Positions 1 to 6,342 of a stretch of DNA of 19,993 nt are shown here, piece by piece (positions within the stretch are counted from its first letter, which is position 1; the number at the start of each line of letters is the position of its first letter). The notes under the pieces are model-generated. The model was not told the origin of the DNA and searched no databases. It saw only the letters and a list, made by a program, of their open reading frames with translations. The stretch comes from Anaerolineae bacterium (lineage in GTDB: Bacteria > Chloroflexota > Anaerolineae > JAFGEY01): contig JAFGJF010000646.1 in NCBI GenBank assembly GCA_016929205.1, positions 1 through 19,993 on the forward strand, in the 5' to 3' direction. Position numbers and translations under genes: made by a program.

Positions 1-77
1 ATACAACACAACAGTAGGGCGGCTGCAAACAGCACACCTTCCCATTGCGTACACGGCGATCGTAACGTATTAACTCC
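1..77. other. Window-edge stretch after the cytochrome gene
   Basis: This is the minus-strand continuation after the TAG stop of the multihaem cytochrome. It has no hairpin with a T-run, so I see no terminator. On the minus strand an ATG at 45-43 and a GTG at 35-33 each open a frame that runs off the window. The GTG frame would encode a hydrophobic start (VLFAAALLLCC) that could be a signal or lipoprotein leader. With so little sequence, a following gene of the same operon is possible but cannot be established. Confidence 0.3.
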
Positions 78-2063
78 CTACTCGGCCGCAGTTGTTTCGT
101 GGCAGAGCAGACAGGACTCGTTTTCCCATCCCTGGTGACCGGGTGGTGTGGGTACCAGCCTGCCTTGATCGTGGCAAGTCAAACAACGATTCCGGTCCTC
201 GACGATGTGCGGGATGGCAGTTGCATCCTCAACAGTCCCACTTTTGTGGCAGGCCAGGCACGATTCGACAGGGATGCCCTGGTGTGTAGCCGAAGCCGGT
301 TTGAGCACCCCTTCGCCATGGCAGGTCAGGCAGTTGTCCGCTAGTTCTACACGATGAGGAATGTCCGGCACGGCTACGAAAGATTCGGTTTCGTGGCAAT
401 ACAGGCACGTTTCCTCGACAAATGCGCTGTGCGTGTCCGGTACTGGCTTGACACCTCCCGAGTCGTGACAAAGATAACAATTCGAAATGGCCACGTTGTG
501 GGGATTCGACGGCGCCTCGATGATCCAGGACACTGCCGACCCCGACCAGCTTTCCGTGGTATGGCAATCGTCGCACGTTGAACCAAAGTGAGGTTCGGGC
601 ACCGGAGTGTGACAGGTTGAGCAATCTTGAATAGATGGCTCCCGGACGCCCTGGTGACAGTCATTGCACGCGGCAGTTGCGTGCTGGCCTGTCAACTCGA
701 CGGGATGGACAAAGTCAACATCCAACTCCGGCTTGAAGACAGCCTGACCGTGGCAGGCCCCGTTGGCGCAGAAACTGGTATTGTCCGTGCCAAATTGGAT
801 CGTTCCATGGCAGTCGGCACATGATTCATCGGCCAAGATGCGGTGCTCGCTCATAAAGTTTGTCTCTCTGTGCGAGTCAGGGACTTGATCGGCTGTAACA
901 ACCAGGCTAGCAGCAGAAAAAGACGTGCCATCTTGATCCGCCGTTACAGGCAGCGAGTGACAGAGCGTGCAGTTGGCCGGGATGGATATGCCTTGCTCGT
1001 CCACGTGTTTGCCATCGTGGCAGCGGAAACAACCGGGAAAGTCCTGGTGCCCCAGATTGTCGGGATAGACGTCCCAGGTCAGGTTCATCGTGGGAAACGT
1101 AGTATAGCTATAGATCGTTTGCAGCGTTTCGATAGCCTGCTGCACAGCTTGTCCTTTGCCGGCATAGACGTCAGGGTATTCGGCGCGATAGAAATCCGCT
1201 AACCCTTCCAGCGCTTCAAATGCGTTTTCCTGGGAGGAGTAAGAAGCGGACAGCAGTCGCATCGCTTCGCGCTTGATGTAGGGTAGCTCGCGATCCATAT
1301 CGCCCGAGGCCAATGCCAGATCGACTCGTTCCTCAGGATTATGGAATTGGTGCCCGACCCGGTTGTGGCAAGTCATACAATCGACCTCTTGCCGATCCAG
1401 GTTGCCCAATTCCTCAACCGTCAATTCGCTGTCAACAGCCGCGTATTCAACCATATTGCCGTCGCTGTCGAGCGTTCCAACCCAGGGTATGTTTTGCGAG
1501 TCGACCTCACGCGACACATACCACACCGGGTTGTCGATGTGCCAGTGCGCGCCCGTCTCCTGACCTTCATCGCCGATCCGCATCACAAGCAGTGTCTGAG
1601 TCTCACTGTTTGTCTCGTCGTCTGCAAAATGGCTGATGCGTTCCAGTTGGTCTTCGTAGGGCATATGCGGTGAGTGACACTGTTCGCAGATCACATCGGC
1701 AGAACGCAGTTGGCTGACCGGGTGTGTAATCGGCCGTTCAAACGAGTTGGTTAAAAAATAATAGAGCTCCTTGGTACCATTGATCTTGGCCATCACCTTG
1801 GGAGGCAACCCCGGTCCGACATGGCATGTTCCACACTCGACGTCGGCATGTGCGGCGACATTTTGGGCAACCAGCTGCGGGGTATTGGGGTGGCAAAGCT
1901 TCCCACAAAACGCTTTCGACTCTGTAGCCACGTCAAAATAGTACGCGGCAACAATCACCAGGACCGATCCCACCACAAAGAGGGCACCCCAGACAAAAAG
2001 CTGGCGCTCCCAGGGACGATTCTCTTTGAACAACGTTTGCTTGAGATTTAAAAGTTTGCTCAT
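78..2063 (-). CDS. Membrane-anchored NapC/NirT-type multihaem cytochrome c (about 17 haems)
   Basis: The 661-residue protein has one N-terminal membrane helix (about residues 21-42) and no cleavable signal, so the haem-rich remainder should lie outside the cytoplasmic membrane. Fifteen canonical CXXCH sites are visible, starting at residues 77, 126, 229, 345, 365, 415, 466, 481, 497, 529, 553, 578, 602, 627 and 651. Two spaced variants are also present: CGKLCH at 53 (CX3CH) and CANGACH at 432 (CX4CH). The first part, with the membrane anchor, the early haems and the DCMTCHNRVGH and GCFRCHDGKH blocks, resembles NapC/NirT-like cytochromes that take electrons from the quinone pool. Residues 529-661 consist of 49-residue dihaem repeats. 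The ATG at 2063 is preceded by AAAGGA at a good distance. It lies 24 bp after the prenyl synthase gene and is probably cotranscribed with it. The redox partner and terminal acceptor are unknown; an electron conduit to the cell exterior is inference. Confidence 0.9.
   Translation of the reverse strand: MSKLLNLKQTLFKENRPWERQLFVWGALFVVGSVLVIVAAYYFDVATESKAFCGKLCHPNTPQLVAQNVAAHADVECGTCHVGPGLPPKVMAKINGTKELYYFLTNSFERPITHPVSQLRSADVICEQCHSPHMPYEDQLERISHFADDETNSETQTLLVMRIGDEGQETGAHWHIDNPVWYVSREVDSQNIPWVGTLDSDGNMVEYAAVDSELTVEELGNLDRQEVDCMTCHNRVGHQFHNPEERVDLALASGDMDRELPYIKREAMRLLSASYSSQENAFEALEGLADFYRAEYPDVYAGKGQAVQQAIETLQTIYSYTTFPTMNLTWDVYPDNLGHQDFPGCFRCHDGKHVDEQGISIPANCTLCHSLPVTADQDGTSFSAASLVVTADQVPDSHRETNFMSEHRILADESCADCHGTIQFGTDNTSFCANGACHGQAVFKPELDVDFVHPVELTGQHATAACNDCHQGVREPSIQDCSTCHTPVPEPHFGSTCDDCHTTESWSGSAVSWIIEAPSNPHNVAISNCYLCHDSGGVKPVPDTHSAFVEETCLYCHETESFVAVPDIPHRVELADNCLTCHGEGVLKPASATHQGIPVESCLACHKSGTVEDATAIPHIVEDRNRCLTCHDQGRLVPTPPGHQGWENESCLLCHETTAAE
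385..483 (-). repeat. Part of the 49-residue dihaem protein repeat array (first unit, residues 529-577, central portion)
   Basis: The cytochrome C-terminus contains CXXCH sites at residues 529, 553, 578, 602, 627 and 651, spaced 24, 25, 24, 25 and 24 residues. Two alternating half-units recur. The first reads C-L-x-C-H-x-x-G followed by a proline-containing linker and a histidine. The second reads E-S-C-L-x-C-H and is followed by I-P-H. The whole array spans about residues 529-661 (roughly positions 81-479). The repetition is clear at protein level; at DNA level the units have diverged, so this is an old internal duplication and not a recent tandem repeat. Confidence 0.6.
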
Positions 2064-2087
2064 CGTTTGATCCTTTGAAGTGGCAAT

Positions 2088-3011
2088 CTAGTTATTTCTA
2101 ACAATGGCAAAATCGGCCAACTCGCACAAGGCCGTTCTTGCCTCTGATTGGGGCAAGATGCTTAACGACTGCTTTGCTTTGGCTGCAAACGCGCTGGCCC
2201 TCGCGGCTGCATAGGAAAACGCATCCGACTTTTCAAGCAACGCGATGACCTGCACTGGGTCCCGGATATCCGGCACGTCGGCAGTCTTTTCCAACCTGTT
2301 CAGCGCAAAAATCACGGCCAGGCTCATTTTGCCTTGTTCAATGTCTTGGGCTGTCGGCTTGCCAAGCTGGTCGACGCTCCCCTTCAGGTCCAATGTGTCG
2401 TCCCGGATCTGAAAGGCCATACCAATATTCAGACCATACTCTCTCAGTGCCTGGATCTGCTCGCCCGACCCTCCGGCAGCAAGTCCCCCTAGCTCGGCAC
2501 AGGCAGCGAACAGCGAAGCCGTTTTTTGTGATACAATCGACAAATAGTCCGATTCGGTCATATTTGTATCACCGATGCTGAGTATTTGCCGCGTTTCTCC
2601 CTCCACGACCGCCGTACAGCAATCGGCCAAAATCTGAATTGACCTGGGATCGAATGTGCTTAGCAAGCTCAAAAACTTGATAAAGACAAAGTCGCCGACC
2701 AAAAGCGCCAAATCAGAGCCCCAGCGTACGCTAACTGTTTCGCTGCCCCGTCGCAACTCGCTACGATCGTTGATATCATCGTGGACGAGAGAGGCAGCGT
2801 GGAGCAGTTCCACCGCAGCAGCCAACGGCACCACGTGAGTGAGTTCGTGGCCGCCGATGGCCTTATAACCAAGTAAGACGATTTTAGGTCTGAGCCGTTT
2901 GCCTCCAGAACGAATAACGTGTCTGCTTGCCGTCACAAGCAGATCCACGTTGCTTGCGACTGCCTTTTTCATGGCAGTTTCTACTAGAGCTAGTTCTTGG
3001 CCAGTGATCAT
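2088..3011 (-). CDS. Polyprenyl diphosphate synthase (long-chain trans-prenyltransferase)
   Basis: The 307-residue protein condenses isopentenyl diphosphate onto an allylic diphosphate to build a long prenyl chain, most likely the side chain of a respiratory quinone. Family signatures are all visible: GGKRLRP at 36-42, the first aspartate-rich motif HDDIND at 77-82 followed by RR, and the second motif RDDTLD at 203-208. The residue five positions before the first motif is alanine and not an aromatic, which in this family argues for a long product; the exact length cannot be read. The ATG at 3011 has GGAG six bases upstream. The gene has its own sigma70-like promoter, with an inverted repeat at the expected transcript start, and precedes the multihaem cytochrome by 24 bp. 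A link between quinone synthesis and a quinol-oxidising cytochrome is plausible but inferred. Confidence 0.93.
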   Translation of the reverse strand: MITGQELALVETAMKKAVASNVDLLVTASRHVIRSGGKRLRPKIVLLGYKAIGGHELTHVVPLAAAVELLHAASLVHDDINDRSELRRGSETVSVRWGSDLALLVGDFVFIKFLSLLSTFDPRSIQILADCCTAVVEGETRQILSIGDTNMTESDYLSIVSQKTASLFAACAELGGLAAGGSGEQIQALREYGLNIGMAFQIRDDTLDLKGSVDQLGKPTAQDIEQGKMSLAVIFALNRLEKTADVPDIRDPVQVIALLEKSDAFSYAAARASAFAAKAKQSLSILPQSEARTALCELADFAIVRNN

Positions 3012-3028
3012 GTTTTACTCCATTGTAT

Positions 3029-3063
3029 TCTAGTGGGGAAAAATTCAAATATGTTCCACTAGA
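3029..3063 (-). promoter_or_regulatory. 8-bp inverted repeat at the prenyl synthase transcript start
   Basis: TCTAGTGG (3029-3036) and CCACTAGA (3056-3063) form a perfect 8-bp inverted repeat separated by 19 bases. It begins 3 bp downstream of the -10 box and ends 17 bp before the start codon. It could be an operator, or a hairpin in the 5' leader; there is no adjacent T-run, so it is not an intrinsic terminator. Confidence 0.5.
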
Positions 3064-3066
3064 CCC

Positions 3067-3095
3067 ATTATAGGATATCCTGGCCCAAAAGGCAA
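3067..3095 (-). promoter_or_regulatory. Sigma70-like promoter of the prenyl synthase-cytochrome pair
   Basis: On the minus strand TTGCCT (3095-3090) and a perfect TATAAT (3072-3067) are separated by exactly 17 bases. Transcription should begin near 3060, leaving a leader of about 50 bases. The promoter separates this pair from the preceding flx/hdr cluster, although read-through from flxA is possible because no terminator is visible between them. Confidence 0.75.
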
Positions 3096-3127
3096 TGGTT
3101 TCTATACTAAAAGATACGTATTTTGTC

Positions 3128-3961
3128 TCAGTATTCCTCTGGAAGATCTTTTAATTCTTCATAGGCAAATACCGGGCCGTGTTTGCACACATAGACCGGA
3201 CCAATGTTGCAGCGCCCGCATTTACCCAGCCCACATTTCATTTTCATTTCCAGAGTGGTGATGATTTGCTCTGGCTTGAATTTCATACGGCCCAGAGAGA
3301 CCATCACGAATTTGATCATAATCGGCGGCCCACAGGTAATAACCACCGCATTCTCAGCGGAAGGAGCAACCTGCTCCAGGACGGTGGGCACAAAACCGAT
3401 CTTTTCCGTCCAGCTTTCATCTTCTCCTCCCGGATCGACAGTCAGCACAGTCTGCACGCTTTCCATCTCGACCCTTTCTTGCAGCTCATTTTTGTATACC
3501 AGGTCGGCCACGCTCCGTGCCCCATAGACGACGGTGATGTCGCCAAAGTCATTGCGCCTATCGATGCAGTTCCAGAGCAGGGAACGAAGCGGCGCCATGC
3601 CAATTCCACCTCCGACAAAGATGAGATTTTTGCCTTGCATCTCGTCAATCGGGAAACCTCGACCATAAGGCCCGCGAAACCCCACCGTGTCACCGGGGTT
3701 CAATTCGTGAAATGCGTCGGTCACTTTGCCAACGCGCTTGATGCTGCACTCAATGTACTCACCTCTGGTTGGCGAGCTGGCAAGACCAAAGGGCGCTTCT
3801 CCCTGCCCGAAAACGGAAAATACACCGAATTGCCCGGGCTGAAAGGCTATGCCATGCTGTGGGCTATCTTGCTGCTGCCTGAGCCTGAACGTTTTGACAT
3901 CGGACGTTTCCTGCGTAATCGTTTCAATGGTCATCAGATGAGGTTGGTATATGTTCTCCAT
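3128..3961 (-). CDS. flxA: FlxA-like FAD/NAD(P)-binding iron-sulfur oxidoreductase subunit
   Basis: The 277-residue protein belongs to the ferredoxin reductase-like family of sulfhydrogenase gamma subunit, AsrB and dihydroorotate dehydrogenase electron-transfer proteins. An FAD-binding half holds the flavin motif FGLASSP (about 58-64). An NAD(P)-binding half holds GGGIGMAPL (117-125) and CGPP (about 210-213). A C-terminal 2Fe-2S site has cysteines at 243, 248, 251 and 259. Its expected job is to exchange electrons between NAD(P)H and the FlxB/FlxC iron-sulfur proteins in the cytoplasm. The frame could be opened at a TTG at 4003, but the ATG at 3961 is preferred because homology begins there and AGGAG lies upstream; the gene then starts 38 bases after flxB stops. 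It is the last gene of the cluster. AsrB or HydG naming is possible, but the flanking hdr and flx genes favour FlxA. Confidence 0.88.
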   Translation of the reverse strand: MENIYQPHLMTIETITQETSDVKTFRLRQQQDSPQHGIAFQPGQFGVFSVFGQGEAPFGLASSPTRGEYIECSIKRVGKVTDAFHELNPGDTVGFRGPYGRGFPIDEMQGKNLIFVGGGIGMAPLRSLLWNCIDRRNDFGDITVVYGARSVADLVYKNELQERVEMESVQTVLTVDPGGEDESWTEKIGFVPTVLEQVAPSAENAVVITCGPPIMIKFVMVSLGRMKFKPEQIITTLEMKMKCGLGKCGRCNIGPVYVCKHGPVFAYEELKDLPEEY

Positions 3962-3999
3962 TGCCTTGTGCACTCCTCTTTTGCCTGGTGACAAACCAA

Positions 4000-5022
4000 T
4001 CAACTCTTGGAAGGTTTGACCATCTCAAGCACTTGGGTGAGATCGATGCTGACCGGACAGTATTTAATGCACCTTCCACATCCGACACAAAGAATTTTGC
4101 CAAAATTTTTTGGATAGTATTGAAACTTGTGCATAATACGCTGCCGGTAGCGACGATGGTGGGTAGGTCTGGGTTGTCCGGCATGGGCCTTGGTATAGTC
4201 ATAAAACGCGCACGAATCCCAAAGCCGGACGCGTTCTCCTCCGTCCGGATCACCCTCATCTTGAATATCAAAACAGTGGCAAGTAGGACACATAAATGTG
4301 CAAATGCCACAATCAACGCACTGTTGAACGAGCGTTTCCCACACCGGGTTGTCGAAATCCAACACTTGTTCCAGGTCACTCACGTCCACCGTTTTGATCA
4401 CTTGGTCACGCCACACGTCTTCGAGCGAGGCCCGTTCGCGATTGTGCCGCTGATCGCTCTCGTCGAAAAAAGATTCAAAAGCTCGTATCAGTTCGCCACC
4501 TTGTTCGGTGATAATCTGCACGTGGTAAACATGATCCATCGGTGTCAAGAGTAGATCAGATCCTTCGATCCCGGCTGGAGATCCTCCCAACGAGACACAA
4601 AAACACGTTTCACACGGTTTGTGGCAGGCAATTGAGATGATGATCGTCTTTTCCCTGGGCTGAAAGTAAGCGTCAATGACGTCATCCCAGGCAAACACTT
4701 GATCGAGAATGGGAAAAGCTGCTGCATCACAGGGACGCGCACCAAAAACGATCCTCGCCGGGCCTTCGGGATCGACCACGGGCGCGGGTTCCTGCAATTC
4801 CACCTTTTCCGCCGACAGCCGGTAGGCAACGAGCGCCTGGCGTTGTGGGAAAAAGAACGTCTTTAACGATCGGGCCGGCTTTTCATCGCTCAAATAGAAC
4901 TCATCTGCCGTCTCTATCTTGCCATACGCTAACGCATCACGAGGCGCGATCACCTCGTGACGTGCAATTAGCGCATTGATCCATTCACCTAGTTTATCTT
5001 GCTGGAGTATCCTGGCTTCCAT
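4000..5022 (-). CDS. flxB: FlxB-like double [4Fe-4S] protein (AsrA/HydB family)
   Basis: This 340-residue protein has two ferredoxin-type clusters near the C-terminus. The first uses Cys 235, 238, 241 and 245, followed by a CHC motif; the second uses Cys 312, 315, 318 and 322. An additional cysteine group, CHKPCETCFC, lies at 133-142, as is typical of the sulfhydrogenase beta/anaerobic sulfite reductase A family. It should carry electrons between FlxA and the Hdr part of the complex. The ATG at 5022 is chosen because GGGAG lies just upstream; an in-frame ATG at 5058 has no ribosome binding site. It lies downstream of flxC with a gap of about 60 bases and ends with TGA 38 bases before flxA. 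The assignment to FlxB rather than a sulfite reductase subunit rests on context. Confidence 0.85.
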   Translation of the reverse strand: MEARILQQDKLGEWINALIARHEVIAPRDALAYGKIETADEFYLSDEKPARSLKTFFFPQRQALVAYRLSAEKVELQEPAPVVDPEGPARIVFGARPCDAAAFPILDQVFAWDDVIDAYFQPREKTIIISIACHKPCETCFCVSLGGSPAGIEGSDLLLTPMDHVYHVQIITEQGGELIRAFESFFDESDQRHNRERASLEDVWRDQVIKTVDVSDLEQVLDFDNPVWETLVQQCVDCGICTFMCPTCHCFDIQDEGDPDGGERVRLWDSCAFYDYTKAHAGQPRPTHHRRYRQRIMHKFQYYPKNFGKILCVGCGRCIKYCPVSIDLTQVLEMVKPSKS

Positions 5023-5084
5023 ACTCTCTCCCTTGGCTTGGTCTATCGGCTCGTCCATCTTGCAAGTACGGATTCGACGCCTTT

Positions 5085-5921
5085 TTACCTGATAAAGGGC
5101 ACGACATCACCCGGCTGGAAGGCTGCCAGGGCTGGTTCCTGGTCGGCGTCTACCCCGGACACATATCCGAACGCTTCCTTGATCTCGACGACCATCTTGT
5201 GATTGATCAAGCGCAATGGTATCTTGACCGGACAAACACGATCGCACTCACCACAACCCGTGCAGCGGCCAACCAAGTGATAGGCACGGATAAGGTTCCA
5301 GGCGGTATTGTTTGCCCGCGAAGGCGATTTGTCAATCCACTGTGGCTGATTTTCGTCGGCGATGCACTGCTCGCAATAACAAAACGGGCAAACCTGCCGG
5401 CAAGCATAACAACGGATGCATTTAGAGAACTCGTTATCCCACCAAGCTGCGCGTTCAGATAGGGACATGCTTTCCAACTCGTGGATTTGGGCCTGCAAGT
5501 CCTGTTGTGCCTGACTATCCACTTCAATCCGCCCAACCTCGATATCTGGTTCGAGACCAACCGGGGTTCCGTCAACAATGCCCAAAATCACCAGGTCTTT
5601 GCGCTCAAACTGATATTCTTTGATCAGACCCACAATGGTGCGCAGCGCCGCCGGCCCGGCTACCAGCGCGACACGTACAGGGGCGTCGACCGGTCTGAAA
5701 CGAGAGGTGAGATACCCTTCCCGTCCAACAAGGTATTTGGCCAGGTTGTGGGTGCACTGTACAGTGTAGACCAGCTTGTCTGCGTCTGATGACTGGGTGA
5801 TAAAGCAGGGTGTTATCACCTGGTCTCCCCAACCGCCCTGGTATCCGATGACGACATCCACCTCCTGGTTTTCCAATAATGCACGCGCCTGTTGACGAAT
5901 AGCTTCAGTTATGTTATCCAT
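5085..5921 (-). CDS. flxC: FlxC-like iron-sulfur electron transfer protein
   Basis: This 278-residue protein has an N-terminal domain of about 160 residues without recognised catalytic motifs, resembling the small domain found in coenzyme F420-type and Flx iron-sulfur proteins. It is followed by a cysteine-rich region: Cys 168, 171, 174 and 178 for one [4Fe-4S] cluster, an extra CYCEQC group at 181-186, and Cys 220, 223, 226 and 230 for a second cluster. It should relay electrons between FlxB and FlxD/HdrA. The ATG at 5921 overlaps the end of flxD by 8 bases and has AGGAG seven bases upstream, a sign of translational coupling. The family is clear; the exact role in the complex is inferred from gene order. 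Confidence 0.82.
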   Translation of the reverse strand: MDNITEAIRQQARALLENQEVDVVIGYQGGWGDQVITPCFITQSSDADKLVYTVQCTHNLAKYLVGREGYLTSRFRPVDAPVRVALVAGPAALRTIVGLIKEYQFERKDLVILGIVDGTPVGLEPDIEVGRIEVDSQAQQDLQAQIHELESMSLSERAAWWDNEFSKCIRCYACRQVCPFCYCEQCIADENQPQWIDKSPSRANNTAWNLIRAYHLVGRCTGCGECDRVCPVKIPLRLINHKMVVEIKEAFGYVSGVDADQEPALAAFQPGDVVPFIR

Positions 5922-6342
5922 CGACTGTCTCCTGAGCTCGGAGTGGCCCTAATGCCTTGACCTCTTCCGTGACCGAGGTAACCACCTGTGCCCACTTGTG
6001 TCCTTCGCTGGCGGAAACCCAACTCATCTGAAACCGGCGAGGATCGATGCCTGCAAATTCAATCAATTTGCGAAGCATCAACATCCTGCGACGCGCGTAA
6101 TAATTTCCCTTGTTGTAATGGCAGTCGCCGGGATGACAACCCGACACCAAGACACCATCTGCCCCACGCTGAAAGCTCCTAATGATAAAGACAGGATCGA
6201 TACGTCCACTACACGGCAAGCGGATGATTCGCACGCTGGCCGGATATTCGATCCGGCTGGTTCCAGCCAGGTCGGCACCTACATAGCTGCACCAGTTACA
6301 AAGAAAGGCAACGATCTTGGGTTCCCAATCGCTAGATGGCAT
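5914..6342 (-). CDS. flxD: FlxD/MvhD-like [2Fe-2S] hydrogenase delta subunit
   Basis: The 142-residue protein is the small MvhD-type subunit that connects the electron-input module to HdrA in Hdr complexes. The diagnostic start FLCNWCSYVGAD is at residues 12-23, and the five cysteines of the family lie at 15, 18, 44, 69 and 74 (CHPGDC at 69-74). Length is typical. Its ATG at 6342 lies within the last codons of hdrA (11-base overlap) and is preceded by GAGGTG, so it is translated together with hdrA. No hydrogenase large or small subunit is encoded nearby, which favours NAD(P)H over H2 as the electron source. Confidence 0.92.
   Translation of the reverse strand: MPSSDWEPKIVAFLCNWCSYVGADLAGTSRIEYPASVRIIRLPCSGRIDPVFIIRSFQRGADGVLVSGCHPGDCHYNKGNYYARRRMLMLRKLIEFAGIDPRRFQMSWVSASEGHKWAQVVTSVTEEVKALGPLRAQETVDG

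Noticed and set aside
3179..3991. 270-codon plus-strand open frame opposite flxA
   Set aside because: It mirrors the flxA frame and its translation shows no domain; flxA has clear FAD, NAD and 2Fe-2S motifs.
3962..4003. TTG start for flxA at 4003
   Set aside because: The extra 14 residues are not family-like and would overlap the flxB stop. The ATG at 3961 has AGGAG upstream and matches the usual family start.
5023..5058. ATG at 5058 as the flxB start
   Set aside because: No Shine-Dalgarno sequence precedes it, while the in-frame ATG at 5022 has GGGAG just upstream.
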